Source of the DNA: Acanthamoeba sp. SK_2022b
Lineage: Eukaryota > Discosea > Longamoebia > Acanthamoebidae
Direction: 5' to 3'
DNA: 64,000 nt
NCBI GenBank assembly: GCA_027943245.1
Contig: JANDJZ010000080.1
Location: 62,001-126,000 of the forward strand
The position numbers and the translations under genes are program-made. The notes under the pieces were generated by a model that had not been told where the DNA came from, searched no databases, and saw nothing but the letters and a program-made list of their open reading frames with translations. Below, one piece after another: positions 20,825-33,200 of this stretch (its first letter is position 1; every line of letters begins with the position of its first letter).

Positions 20825-23301
20825 ATGGAGGCAGGAGGGCTCGCCATGGAGCAGGAGAACGCTCGTCTGCGAGAAGAGGTGGCGCTCCTCACTCGTGCAC
20901 TAGCCGCCTTCGAGCCACCCACAAACGCTACAGCAGCAAAAGAAGATGAACAAGGTAGGGCAACGTAATAACGTCAAGAACATTTTACTTTATGGCTAAA
21001 ACAAGAAACAAGGTCAACTTAGGCCCTAAAGATTTACTACCCTACTCTCTTACACTATTGCAGAGGCACGTCGAATATTCACCCTGTTTGACGCTGACCA
21101 AGACGGCCTACTCGACGAGCCCGAGCTGCGCCAGCTGGCTGCCCATCTAGGTGAGGCCTTGCTCGGTGGTGCTGCTTGCGGCGTGCTCGCGCTTACGTTG
21201 TAAACAGGCGAGGAGGTGGGCGGCCAGGGATGGCCCGAGGGCGAGGGCTGGACGTTCGACCACTTCTACGAGTGGTGGTCGGCGCCCGATGAACAGCAAC
21301 ACGAGCAGCAACCGCCGGTGGCAGCCACGTCCTCCTCGCGCCGCTCGACTCTTGCCGCTCTCCGCGCCAAACTTCGGTATCGTAACTCTCACACAAACGA
21401 CAGGCATGCACTGACTGGAGTGACCTTTATTGCATCCTCTCCAGATCACAGCCGTACATGCGCACGGTGTTCCGTATTGTGGAGAAGGCCAGCCAGGCGC
21501 CACCGCCGCCTCACGTTGCAGGTGGGTTGAGCCCAGCCCAGCCCCCTCTTCTCACGCTCGCACTTGCCGCAGACTCCACACCAACTCCCCCTCTTGTTCC
21601 AAAACCAATCAATCAAGACAAGGGCAAGAACAAGGATGTGGAGGAAGTTGGAGAGGGCGACGACCTGTGCAAGATCGATATCAAGGCACGGCGCACTCAC
21701 TCACTCATCCGCGCTTTATTCTCTGAGTCCTCTGATGTCGCGACCTCTCCAGGCCCAGGTGGGTCCCTTCGAGACGCCGGCATGCGGGGCCGCCCTCAGC
21801 TACGCGTTCTCGCCCGAGGACGCTCTAGGTACTGCGCAACAATCAGGAAACAGACAACAAACAAACAAACAAACAAACAAACAAACAAACAAACAAACAA
21901 ACAAACAAACAAACAAACAAACAAACAAACAACAGAACAACCAACAACCGAGCAAGCTTGATCAGTGAGACTTACCCACGTAAACAGAGTATCGCAAGAA
22001 ATACAACGCCAAAGATGAGGGCGCGCTGCTCTCGCTTTATCTCACCATCAACGAAGGCGTCGATGGTACCTCGCTTCTCTCACTCAACGCGCGCGCACAC
22101 ATCACATCACACACCCCTTGTTCCTGCGCTCTCTCTGCTTACTAATTTGCTGGTAGACTTTGAGCTGGGCGAGCTGGCGGGCAACCTGAGGAACATCCTG
22201 CTCGTGACGCAGCATCACTACAACTGCTCGGACTTCAAGATTCAGGTGGCCAACGAGGCAGGCACGCGCACCTTCAAGGTCACCCTCGTCTTCGCACACA
22301 ACTCGTCCATCGAATACGCCACCGGTACGTGGTCGCCCTCCTGTCTGGTCCCCAATCTCGACCGAGTCTGAAAAACCTTCCCCCCCTCTCGTGCACAGGC
22401 GTCTTGACTGGCTTCCAGATTCAGCGGCTGGAGGCTCAGCTGGATCTGTCGGAGGCGCCTCTCGACCCCGAGTCCACCGAGTTCATGCGCGCTCGTGCCT
22501 CTCTCTCGACCCTCGTCCACCGCTCCGCTGTTGGTACACTTATTAGCTTGGTGGCCTCCTCCACATCCAGCAATCGTCGTCGCTCTTCGTCTTTCGTTCT
22601 TTATTGGTAACATTTGGGGGGGGGGCGACACAGACTTTGTGCGCGCCATCATGTCCGACGGCGAGGAGCCGCGAGCGAACGGACAGCCTTCGGACCTTAT
22701 CGCCCTCTTCTCTGCCTTCCGGTACTGCCCCTACTACTCGCTACCAACACCGCGATCACCTCCCCACGCCTCACTGAAAACTGAAACGTGGAACCCCGGA
22801 CAAACACAGCGACGTGGACCTCAATCTGCGGTTCGATGACGTGGGTGACCTGTTCCGTCAGGCCTTTGCCGACGCTCCTGTAGCCGACGTGCGCGGCTGG
22901 CACACAGGTACGCGTCGCTGCTCTCCGCCGTCGTTGGCTCGTATCTCTGATGTTTCCCTAACGACGGCGATGGCGATGACGACCATCCAGCCAAGCTGCT
23001 GGCGGCGGGGCTGCTCCATAGCGGACTCACGAAGAAGGACGCGGCCGACACGATCCTGCTGTCGACCTACGGGAACGTAAAGAAGTTTCTCCGTGGCCTC
23101 GACTCTGTCCGCTTCCAGATCGGTTGTACGTGCGCCCACACGCCGGTGCCCCGTCTACAATCTCCATCGACTTTGTGCTGTACGCGCTGACTCGGTGGTG
23201 GGTGTCGTGCAGCCAATATCTTCAAGGTGAAGGGGACCAACCTGGACGTCATCGCTCTATTGCCCACTGTGGCCGAGCTGGGCCTTGGAAACAAGCAGTG
23301 A
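20825..23301 (+). CDS. EF-hand protein of unknown function
   Basis: Long multi-exon gene starting MEAGGLAMEQENARLREEVA with an N-terminal coiled coil. A single EF-hand is clear: FTLFDADQDGLLDEPELRQL, with Ca ligands at D, D, D and the final E of a 12-residue loop. Middle exons carry FDHFYEWWSAPDEQ, SYAFSPEDALEYRKKYNAKD and FELGELAGNLRNILLVTQHH. The C-terminal exons read GLTKKDAADTILLSTYGNVK and SANIFKVKGTNLDVIALLPT, ending GLGNKQ. About ten introns; the one near 21860-21930 is dominated by an AAAC repeat. The architecture outside the EF-hand is not recognised. A calcium-regulated cytosolic role is inference. Confidence 0.7.
21855..21932. repeat. (AAAC)n tetranucleotide repeat in an intron
   Basis: About 18-19 units of ACAA/AAAC in an intron of the EF-hand gene, after the exon ending SYAFSPEDAL. 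Confidence 0.9.
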
Positions 23302-23369
23302 GCTGATTTACATATCGGTGTCATGAACCATGCTCGCCAGCGGGTTGGATATTGAACGACTGGAAGCGG

Positions 23370-23480
23370 CTGATCGTCACGCCAGGGTCTCCTGAAAGTT
23401 GTTCATCCAGGCAAGGGTGACGGCTGGCCACGATGTACTCCTGGGCATCATAACACGTTGCACTGCGGGCGAGGGTTGGG
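23370..23480 (-). pseudogene. Fragment related to the crystallin-like C-terminus downstream
   Basis: Read on the minus strand, this stretch gives QEYIVAS and VTISRFQSFNI in a broken frame. At DNA level it shares AAGGTTGTTCATCC-like and GATGTA.T.CT.GG blocks with 24795-24885, where the intact gene reads EHYIVTIPLPGMNNLEEIL and VTTSHFKSLKI. The fragment has shifted frames, so it looks like a partial, decayed duplicate lying about 1.4 kb from its source. Confidence 0.55.
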
Positions 23481-23777
23481 CCTTACCAAGCGCTGCAACG
23501 GAGATCTCTTCGGTTCGTTTACAAGGCAGCGTATCAGTGCTTGCTGAACAATGTTGGTGGTCGTGTGGTGGCGATGTTGTGGTGGTCGTGTGGTGTTGTG
23601 GTGATGGTGCAGTGCTGTAGTGGTGATGTGGACAAGTTCAGCATCCGGTCATCCAGTTGAGCTCCAGCAAAGTGGTAGGCGTGGCCTACGAGGACATTGC
23701 CAAGCTTCATCACGGCTGATGAGAAAGGGTTTATTGTTGCTGTTGCCTCATCAGCGGCTCCAGAAGGTTAACGCACC

Positions 23778-24269
23778 CTAGTTGGTGAATACTGCGCCGT
23801 ACACGAAGCCGGTGACTTCGTTGTCGAGTGGCGACCCAGTAATCGCAAGGGTCAAAACACCAGTGGCCTGGTCGAATACGCCAGCGCCACCCTGGATGGT
23901 GTAGGCGTTGTAGACCACGGCAGCAAGGCTCGGAACCGAGAGAAGTTGATCGGGGTAGAGACCCTTGAAGTTGAGGGTGTGGTTGCGGGCCAAGTGGGTA
24001 CCGAAGGACATGCTTCCGGAAGCCCCTCCCGTGGGGCTGGGCGTCCAGTCAAGGGTGGCGTAGGTGCCGATAGAAGAAGAGACTGTGAAGGTGACAGCGT
24101 CGGTCGAGGCGGAGATCGAGGTCGAGACCGTCTGCGAGTTGCCCTTGAGGGAGCAGTGGCCGTTGTCGGGGTCGCAGGAGCCAGTCATCTGTAGGGCGAA
24201 CTGGAGGCCAGAAACCTGGCCTACCACGAAGAGAGCAGCGAAGATGGCAAAGATGGCAAAGAACTTCAT
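23778..24269 (-). CDS. Small secreted protein, unknown
   Basis: Single-exon, 163-residue protein starting MKFFAIFAIFAALFVVGQVS, a strong signal peptide. The mature part begins LQFALQMTGSCDPDNGHCSL and is rich in Thr, Ser, Gly and Val with predicted beta strands (DAVTFTVSSSIGTYATLDW, then NFKGLYPDQLLSVPSL). Only two cysteines, nine residues apart, suggest one small disulfide loop. No domain is recognised. The lack of introns is notable beside intron-rich neighbours but common for short secreted genes here (compare the CBM49 gene at 60.4 kb). Function unknown. Confidence 0.7.
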   Translation of the reverse strand: MKFFAIFAIFAALFVVGQVSGLQFALQMTGSCDPDNGHCSLKGNSQTVSTSISASTDAVTFTVSSSIGTYATLDWTPSPTGGASGSMSFGTHLARNHTLNFKGLYPDQLLSVPSLAAVVYNAYTIQGGAGVFDQATGVLTLAITGSPLDNEVTGFVYGAVFTN

Positions 24270-24497
24270 CTTTTGTAGCAAGAGAGGGTGTGAAGGGAAA
24301 AGAGGAGAGCGATGTCTGGCCCTGTCTGCCCACGTGGACTGGAGTTGCCTTACCTTTTTAGGCAAACACGGTTTAACCTTTTGCTCCCCTGCGCTGTTGC
24401 GCCTGATCTGAGTTTGCGAATAAATTAGATTTGCCTTGATCACAGCCACCCCAACGTTCTCCTGGTTTCTGTCACGCGCGTTGGTTGCAGTGGCCGT

Positions 24498-26382
24498 TCA
24501 CGGAGATGGCTGTGCTTGGTCTTCGCTCTCCTGCTCGGCCTCTTCGTCGTCATGGTTAGACTGCCTCTCCCGCTGTAGCCGTAAGACGAAGACACCGTGG
24601 AGCAGCTGGCTGGCCGCAAGCTTCTTGGCCGGGGTTGAAAGGTTGTGGAAGGGTTGGCCCTTGGGCGCACGCCAGGTGAAGACGCTGCGGCCCCAGCGCC
24701 TGTCCTTGTTCTCGGCCACTACGCCCTCGATCGGGATGCCCAGTACCTCCAACGGGCTGGGCCTGTCAACCACGATCTTGAGCGACTTAAAGTGGCTAGT
24801 CGTTACGCCTTGTAGGATCTCCTCAAGGTTGTTCATCCCAGGCAGTGGGATGGTCACGATGTAATGCTCGGGAGTGTAGAACACGTTTCCCTACGGCGAA
24901 GTGGCGTCAGGTCAATGACTCACACAACCCAGCACATAGCAGCGTGTGGGCGTACGTCTAGACGCTGTTCGTTTTCAGAGATGACGTCGTTGTCGGTGAA
25001 GACCAGCTCGTTGAGTTCAAAGGGCGGCATGTCAGGGTCATAGCGCAAAGGAAGCTCCTCGCCTTCGTCGCTAGAAGTTTCGTCTTCTTGCTCTGCGTCT
25101 GACTCAGACTCCGTGTCCAAGCGGTCGTCGTTTGTTTCCGATACGTTGCTCGTCACCGGCACGATGTATCTCTCATCCCCAAACTGCTGTACGTCGATGT
25201 CGTAACTATGGAAGTTCTTGATGTACCGCGGGAGCTCTCTCTGGGCCACATCAATCACCAGGTCGAGCAGATTGATGGGCCTGGCATCGATGGTGAGGAG
25301 AATGCTCTTGATGATCTCAATGGCGGCGAAGTTGAACTCCTCGCGCCAGTAGTCATCGGCGGCGCCTGTACTGTGATGGACCAGGAATACGTGGGTCGTG
25401 AGGTGCGAGTTGTAGTAAGTGTACGGCACTGACTTTCCTCCCTTGATGAGCACATCCCTCGGGACCGGCGTCCACCGCTCGTCGTCCCCCTCATCGAATC
25501 CTTCCTCTTCGGGAGAATAGACCTCTCGAACCTCCTGGAAGTGAGAGGTGGGCAGTGAGTGTAACAAACAGAAAAGGTGCGGGAAAGAAGCCCAGACTCA
25601 CCTTCACTCTCTGCCTCAGCACCCTCTTGGTGGTAACTTCGGGCATGTTGTGAACGACAAGGAGCCGGTTGGATGAGGTGATCGCCTTGCCGCTGTTTCG
25701 GAGCTGGTCGATGACCGCACGTACGGCGATTAGCGTCTGTCGATTGAAGCGGCTGGTGACGTAGACGAGCTTGCTGGCGGCTTCAATGAGGATACGCCTC
25801 ACGATCAACTCAGTTGCGCGCACGTCAGGTAGCTGCTCCACTAGGGGAGTGACAAGCCGGTGAGTGAGTTGAGCGTTGGAGGCTAAATAAGCGTGGGGGC
25901 GTACAGCTGCAGGCCGCCTCTGTTCCTGGGGAGTCGAGAATAATGTACTCAAACTTCTGCTTCCTGGTCGTGGAGGGAGCAGCAGCTCCACGCCCTCGGC
26001 CACGACCGCGACCTCGCAGGGAAGGGGCGGGTCCTCGGATGTCTTCGATGGAGGAGGCAGAGGGCTCGAGCTGTTGCCTCGAGACGTACTTCATGCATAT
26101 CCCCGGCGTGTGGTGCTCTTGACTGTCCAGCCGCTCTCCCGTCTGGAGGATCATCTCCTGAAGCCAAGTTTTGCCTACCTTGTACTCGCCCACGATGGAC
26201 ACGACGCGGCCGTTAAACTTGCCGAGGTTGCCTCGCTGGATGTCGGCTCGGCGGCCCGCAATCCGCCAGCCGCCGGAGAAATACCGAAGACTGTGAATGA
26301 CGAAGGTGAGGTCGCTCATGGAGAGGAGCTCTTCATCGGTTGGGTGGGTATCCTCAACGTTTCGCTCAGCGTCATGACTCAT
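24498..26382 (-). CDS. P-loop GTPase-like protein with HSP20-like C-terminus
   Basis: The start at 26382 reads MSHDAERNVEDTHPTDEELL. The G domain shows G1 as GEYKVGKTWLQEM, a Gly/Arg-rich loop (RGRGRGRG), then FEYIILDSPGTEAA as G3. After an intron come VEQLPDVRATELIVRRILIE, LVYVTSRFNRQTL and NRLLVVHNMPEV, where VHN occupies the place of the NKxD G4 motif. A second region (TPVPRDVLIKGGKSVPYTYY, then FNFAAIEIIKSILLTIDARP) leads to an acidic linker (ESESDAEQEDETSSDEGEE). The last exon, 24884-24498, reads YIVTIPLPGMNNLEEILQG, FKSLKIVVDRP, RRWGRSVFTWRAP and HGVFVLRLQRER, laid out like an alpha-crystallin/HSP20 domain. Introns are GT-AG. Nucleotide specificity is not determined; the fusion rests on an in-phase predicted splice at about 24885-24955. 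Confidence 0.65.
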
Positions 26383-26728
26383 GTTGGGGGTAGGTTGGCT
26401 AGTTGTTGTTCCCACCTTTGGTTTTCGCGTTGTTCCACTGGTGCCGGCGCGTCTGGGTATTGCGCGTCCTCGTGGATTCAGGGGTACGAGAGGGGTATCT
26501 GTGGCCTCTTCAGACTTTCGTTTGACGGTGCAGGCGATGTATTGGATTAGCTCGGTGAGGCACATTGCCAGAAGAAGGCCTTCGGGCCTCCTCTTTCCCC
26601 CCCCCCGCGTTCGCCGGAAGGCCCAAAGTGCCACGTTGATTGGCTCGCTGCTTAATCGGCGACACGCGTGTCTCGCAACGAAAGCACCTTTTATCCGAGC
26701 ACGAAAAAAGATTATTCCACAAAAAGAA

Positions 26729-28990
26729 ATGGATAGGTTCGTCACGAAGAGCAAGCGCCTGGGGGTTGTGTTGCCAAAGAAGCAGCAGAATGCGGAGGAG
26801 ATTGATGACGAAGGAGGGCTTGAATGGCCCTCGCCTCCTAAGGTTGTACATAAAAAACGAAAATCAGATGATTTGGCAGCAAGCGAGGACAGGGAAAGGG
26901 AGAGGAGGGATAGGGAGGTGAAGAAACCAAAGAAGGCCGTTGCTGGCTTGCGCCGCCCGGCAGGCAAACACCAGACGTCAGAAGTGACGCTCGAGAAGCA
27001 CGAGAACTTCAACCAAAAGCTCACCACTATCCTTGCCGGTGCGTCCAAACTAGATTATTAATATGCATTTTAATAACATGTATTAATATAAACCTTGATA
27101 TAACCTTTGCGCCAGAGCTCGGCCAGATAGAGAAGTCGAAAGGTCAGATGCACAGGGCGCGGGCGTACGAGAAGGCCGTGCGTGCCCTGCGCAACCACCC
27201 CACGGCCATCACCTCCGTACGCGCTCTCCTTCTAGAGTGCGTCGTGTGTTGCGTGTTTTGTGTACTCACGCACATCGATGTCGTTCAGGGAACCGAGGCA
27301 CAGAAGCTCGACGGCATCGGCAAGAAGATAGGCCTCAAGATCGACGAGATACTGGCCACGGGCAAGCTCAAGAAACTGGACACGCTCAACCTGGACCCCG
27401 CGACCAAGGCGCTCAACCTCATCCAACAGGTCACCCACGCCTCCTCCTCCTCCTCCTCCTTCTCTCCCTCTCCTCGGCTCGCCACACAGGCCTCCAATCG
27501 CCGATCTCCCACTGCTCGCACGCACAGATCTCTGGATTCGGCCCTGTCGCTGCGAAGAAGCTGGTGGACGACGGGGTCACGACGCTCGACGATCTGGAGA
27601 AGCTGAAGCACACGTTCACGCACCACCAGAAGATCGGTGCGTGGCACCGACCCGCGCGTGACTCTTTGGCCAACTGCGTCTACGTCTAACGCCCGCTGCA
27701 CTCCTCTCCCTCGTTGTTATTTGTGGTGGTGGTGGTGGTGTCCTCTTGCTCCTCTCGCACAGGGCTCAAGTACTTCCACGAATTCAACCAGCGCATACCG
27801 CGCGCCGAGATGGAACAGCTCGAGGTTGCCCCGCCCCCCTCCCGAGCGAAGGCCCGTTTCCCTTTCGCTTTGCTTCGTGCTCAGTGCCTCCCTCTACTCG
27901 GCTGCAGGCGATCGTCACGGACACGCTGGCGGAGGTGGACGAAGAGTTGATTGGGACCACCTGCGGCAGCTACCGAAGGGGCGCCGAGTCCAGCGGCGAC
28001 GTGCGTGACCCCCTCCTCCCTCTCCTCCCCTTCCTTCCGAGAGCTGGCCGATGTCTGGCTGAACGTTTGATCGGCGGCATCACGCTCCCAAACCAACGTC
28101 GGCGTCCATGCGCAGATCGACATCCTGATCACTCATCCAAACTACACTATCGCCACCAAGAAGAAGCCCGAAGCGCAGTACCTGTCCCGCGTCGGTAGCG
28201 CTCCCTCCTCTCTCTCTCCCCTCCCCTCTGTTGCCTCTTTGGAGAGAGCGACCAGCTCGACGACCAGCTGACTCCCGACTTTTTCTCCAACCCTCGACAG
28301 TGGAGGCGCTGAAGCGGAAGGGATTCCTCACCGACGACATATCCCACGGCACCTCCAAGTACATGGGCGTCTGCAAACTGGTACGCGACCGCTCCCCCTC
28401 GCCCCTTCACTCTGCCCCTCGCCATTGCTCTAACGCGCACCCCAACATTCCCGTGGCGTGCACAGCCCGATGTTGAAGAGGAGGAGAACGAAAAGAGCGA
28501 AGAAGCGGAAGAAGAAGAAGAAGAAGAAGAAGAGGCGAAGGAGAAGCAGCAGCAGCTGCTGCACCGACGGATCGATCTAAGGGTGATCCCGTACGAGAAC
28601 TACTACTGCGGACTGCTCTACTTCACCGGTACCGGCCGCGGCCCTCCTGCCCAGACTCTTGTGCCACCCCAGACGCGTGGAAGGCCACAGGGCCAGGGCT
28701 TGTGCTGACCGGTGGCGACCCACAGGAAGCGATTTCTTCAACCAGCAGATGCGCAAGATCGCGCTGGACCGTGGGTTCACCCTCAACGAGTACGACGTGT
28801 GTCCTGGTAAGCCAGCTCCCACAACCTCCCCCCCCCATATCTCCGGTGCATGACCGAGTGATTTTCGATTCGCGACACTGCAGTGGGATCGACGGGCGTG
28901 AAGGGCGAGCCGATCGAAGTGCACAGCGAGGAGGACATCTTTGACTTGCTGGGGATGACCTACAAGAGTCCCGAGCAGCGTAACCTCTGA
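26729..28990 (+). CDS. Family X DNA polymerase (polymerase beta-like)
   Basis: Base-excision or end-joining repair polymerase. The start MDRFVTKSKRLGVVLP precedes a lysine-rich N-terminus. The 8-kDa lyase-type domain follows: HENFNQKLTTILAELGQIEK, YEKAVRALRNHPTAITS, then helix-hairpin-helix GIGKKIGLKIDEIL with the lysines expected for dRP-lyase activity. A second HhH is GFGPVAAKKLVDDG. The catalytic palm has GSYRRGAESSGDIDILITHP (two metal-binding Asp) and RRIDLRVIPYENYYCGLLYF (third Asp). The C-terminus reads SDFFNQQMRKIALDRGFTLN and ends SPEQRNL. No BRCT domain is present. A Glu-rich insert at about 28470-28560 separates the two halves of the palm. At least eight introns, with CCT-rich ones near 27440. 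Confidence 0.93.
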
Positions 28991-29071
28991 GACACACGGT
29001 GTTTCAGGGGGGGGATGGCGGCCTCCGCGACAAACACCGGCCCGGCGGGTGTCTCCACGGCCTCAGCGAGT

Positions 29072-29179
29072 TCATTCCCTCTTGATGCTCTTGGGAGAGG
29101 AGCTGGTGAGCCTGCCCAGCGCGAAACCGAAGACGAGGCCAACCAGGCCGCCCACCACGAAGATCGCAGCCACCGCCAG

Positions 29180-29235
<56 letters not shown>

Positions 29236-30195
29236 ACGCATGCAAACGAACGACAAGACACACGTCAACGAGCGACCTGGCAGAGAAAACCACCTGTCGC
29301 AGCAGCGTGCGTTGTACCTTCTTAGTGTTGGCCAGGTGCTGCACGTCCTCGTTCAGCATTTCAATGAGCTGATCCCTGGGAGCAAGGCCACGAGACGGGT
29401 GAGGAGGAGGAGGAGGAGAGAGAGAGGGAGAGCCGAGGCCAGAGAAGAGAGAGAGGGAAGGGAAGACCGGTACATGGCGGTGACGGGCGCGGGGATGGGA
29501 GTGGAGGGGGCGCTCTCGTGGCCGGTGAGGACGAACTCCTTGAGGTTCTCCAGCGAGCGGCCGCCCGTGTAGGCGTACTGCTTGCCCTGCTTGAAGCTAC
29601 ACACACCACACACACATACACACAACACACAACACGCGATCAGCTGCCCGGCAGAGCGCAGCTATTCGCGAGAGAACGCGAGAGCTCGTACAAGAGGATG
29701 GTGGGAAAGGACTTGATGCCGAATCGCTTCTTGACGAGAGGGTTCTGCGTAGCGTCGACCTGCGCGAAAACGATGCGGTGCGACCACGGTGCCGCGGTGA
29801 GCCAACCGCGAGGCCGGCGGGCACCAGAGCGGGGAAAGAGATGGCGCACCTTGGCCACGGGAGTGGAGCCCTTGAGCTCGGTGGCGAGCGCCTCCCAGGT
29901 GGGTCCCAGCGACTTGCAGTGCCCGCACCACGGCGCGTAACTGCAGAACGAATGAAAGCAAATGGAAAATCGATTATTCATGCATCTTTAGCAGATGCAG
30001 AAGGTGCAAGCAATAGATTTGTGAAGCGTACAATTCTACGAGCCAGTTGCCGGTGGTAGATCCAGTGGTGGCCTGGGTGAGGTGTTCAAAGTTGTCATCG
30101 TTCAGCTCGATCACGTCGCTTGCGGCGGCACCGCCGCACCACATTGCCAACAGGCCTGCTACCAGCACGGCGAACAACACAGCAGTACGTCTCAT
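29072..30195 (-). CDS. Membrane-anchored thioredoxin-domain protein (PDI/TMX-like)
   Basis: The start MRRTAVLFAVLVAGLLAMW gives a signal peptide, then SDVIELNDDNFEHLTQ. After the first intron the redox site reads YAPWCGHCKSLGPTWEAL (active-site CGHC as in PDI), then AKVDATQNPLVKKRFGIKSF with the cis-Pro neighbourhood PTILL, then KQGKQYAYTGGRSLENLKEF. The C-terminal exons give DQLIEMLNEDVQHLANTKK and a TM helix LAVAAIFVVGGLVGLVFGF, ending SSPKSIKRE. A lysine/arginine tail after the TM suits ER retention (inference). It should form or isomerise disulfides in the ER. The intron before the last exon contains the CA/GT tract at 29182-29233. Confidence 0.88.
29182..29233. repeat. (GT)n microsatellite in the PDI-like gene
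   Basis: About 26 GT units on the plus strand, i.e. (CA)n in the sense of the gene, located just upstream of the last coding exon on the minus strand. Confidence 0.9.
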
Positions 30196-30294
30196 CTTCT
30201 TCGTCGTGCAACGAGCAAGTCAACAGAAATAAATTTACTGGCGAATTAAAGAAGATATAATTATTTTATGTGGGAATATAAATATCGGTTTAGC

Positions 30295-33200
30295 TCAGAA
30301 GAGGGAGACGAGGAAAGCAAGTGGCCGAGGAGGCAGGATGGAGGAGGCGGAGGACGAGGGACACGAGCTGTAGTCCCCGGTGCAGGTACAGGGCACGCAC
30401 GAGGCGCTGCCGGTGCCATCAGAGACCGGCGTCGGGTAGCTCACCTTCGCGCCCGAGCCTCGGCAATCCCTGGTGAGAACGGAGGCGTGAATGTGAGCGG
30501 GGTGGTCCCACGGGACTGGATGGGTGAGGGTTGTTTGCGTTGGTCAAAAATCGAAGATGTACCTGAAGGTGGAGCTGAGGGCGAGCGCAAACGAGTTGGC
30601 CGGGTCGGCGGCGAAGTTGATGCCCGAGCCCGAGCAAGGGTAGACCGACCACTCGGACGCCGTCATGGCGATCGAGTGCGGCGGGTAGCGCGACGATGCC
30701 GAGATCGTCGTGTTGCGTGCGCTGCCGGCGCGCAGGGTCAACAGGCCCGATTGGAACACGGCGGCACCGTAGGAGACGGTGGCGAGCGTCGGGCCGAGCT
30801 CGCCGTCGAGCGAGACATCGGCGCCCTGGCCAGCGGCGCCTCCTCGCAGAGCGAGGTCGCCGAACGTGAGCTGGCCTTCGCTGCGCACGTAGAGCAGTCC
30901 GATGCCACCATTGCCTGCGCGAGTGCGAGTGTGAGGGGAGAGAGAACACGCGGTGGTGAAGGCGCGCAGGCAGGTGAGGCGTACCGCCGTTGACGCTAGT
31001 CGAGTTGCCTCCGTCACCGCCCAGCACGGTGGCCGAGCCACGAATGAAGGCCTTACCGAACGAAGTGACGGCGATCTGCGCCGAACTGGCGTCGCGGCCT
31101 TGCCTCAGGTTGTCGCGTCCGCCATTGCCGCCCCTCACGTAGAGCTTGCCGTTAATGGTGATGACGCCACGGCCGGATGCGCCGACCGCCGTCGGGTTGA
31201 CGAGATCGGTCTCGTCGGTGGAAGTCTCGTTGCCCGCCTTTTTTGACCGGTCAAAAGAGAGAGAGAGAGAGAGTGGCAGTCAGCGACCAAGCAAGCGGGA
31301 GGGACCCGGGTGCATTCTACTGAACCCGTACCACGTTTACGGCGGCGTAGCCTGTGTCTCCGCCGACGATCGAAACGTCGCCCGCAGTGAACGAGGAGCT
31401 GTCGTCAGCCACAATGCTCATAGTGGCCGGGCTGCCTGCCCTTCCCGAGGCACCCGCCACCGATTCTGAAGATAGGAGTTAGGTTTCGAGCTGCTCCGCA
31501 AAAATTTCTAAAAAAATTTATAAATAAATGGGGGTTTACCTGCGCTGACGCTGCCCGAAGGCCCGCTGGTGATGCTGACCTTTCCGTTGACGGTGACGCT
31601 GGAGCTGCCTCGAAGCGAAACGCCCGCGAACAGATCGCTTGAGCTCGACGTGACGTCGCCTCCATTCCCGGTGCCATCGATCACATCGCCACCGCGGCCG
31701 CTCGCGAGCGTGAGCGAGCCTGCCGAGAGACGCGTCCGCTGTCAGCCGCCCGGGCGCGAAAATGAGTGCTCGAACAAACCAATGGCCTCGCACCTTGAAT
31801 GTCGACAGAGCCGTCGTTGTCGCACAATACAAAGGCGATGGCGCCATCGCCACCGTCGCCGGTGCTGTTGGTCGAGGGACCGCCATTGCCGCCGGTGACC
31901 GACACCGAGCCTCCCACCGCCATCGAGCCGCCGATCACTACGTGGCAGTCGGACAGCCATGTCAGCAGTCATGCCGTGATTGTGTGTGCTGTGTGTGAAC
32001 GTGGGCGTACATGTGACGGCCGTGACTCCCGCCGAGCCGCCGCGTACGCCAAGACCTGGACCGCCACTGCAGCCGCCGATCACTACGTTGCCAGAGACGG
32101 CGAGCTGGGCGCCGTAGACATCGAGCACGATTCCGCCCACGCTGCCGGTCTGGCTCGTGGTCTGAGAGGCAACGCAGTCGCCGCCTCCGCCGTAGACGGA
32201 CCCGTTGCCGCCCGGCTGGCTCACAAGGCGCAGGTCGCCGCCGATCGACACGCTCAGCGAACTCTTGAGGGAGGGCGAGACCGTACTACTCCTCTTCTTC
32301 ACAAGAGGAGTGGCGGGCTGCGCCTGCTGTAGCCATAGCACCAGCGTCAGCCAAGTGACCCACTCGCCTCGCCTCGCCTCGCAGCACAGCGCACAGGTTG
32401 CGGGTGCGCGTACAGCGGACAGGTAGCTGGTCTGCGAGGATCCGCCCTGTGTGCCGTTACCGCCTCGACCGCTGGTGAAGATGGCGTTGCCCTTGATCGC
32501 GACAGTGCCAGCCTCGTAGATGACAAGACCGGCGGCACCTGCGACATTACAAAGGGTGAGAGGGGTGCCTGATCAGAGAAGAGGCGTTCATTTTGGGGCG
32601 GGGCGAACCTCCGTTGCCGCCGTTGGTGACATTTGCATAGCCGTCGCCTCCATCGCCAGAATTCAAGAGCACGTCGGTGCCCACTTGGATCTGGCCGCCG
32701 TTCTGGATGCTCAAGAGCGCCGAGCCGGCAGCACCTTTTGGCAATGACACACGCACACGCACAGGGCCAGGAATCGAGTTAATGATCGATGTCTCGGCAC
32801 ACAGGCACCAGTTAAATGACATTAGATATACCGCCGCCGGGCCCGCCGGGGCCACCGGTGAGAGTAAGATCGCCTGACGTCTTAATCGTGCCTCCGTAGG
32901 CCACCGCGACCTTGGCATCCGCGCCAGCACCCCCGCCGTTTCTGAGAGGAAGCGCACTATCAGAATCCAGAGAATGGGAGAGACAAGCATAGTGCTGTGC
33001 GTACATTCCGCGGCCTCCGTTGCCGCCTTCGACGATGATCACGTCGGCCGTCAGCTGGCTGTTGTAGAGCGCCACCAGCACTTCGCCCGCAGCGCCGCCT
33101 TGGCCATCGTCTGAGGCGCCACCGTCGCCCGATTGCAAGAACACGGTACCTGCCGCAATTGACATCCATGAGCATTCGTGCACCAGTGCATGCACGCAGT

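Noticed and set aside
21855..21932. AAAC repeat read as a Lys/Gln/Thr/Asn protein tract
   Set aside because: It lies between a donor after SYAFSPEDAL and an acceptor before EYRKKYNAKDEG, so it is intronic.
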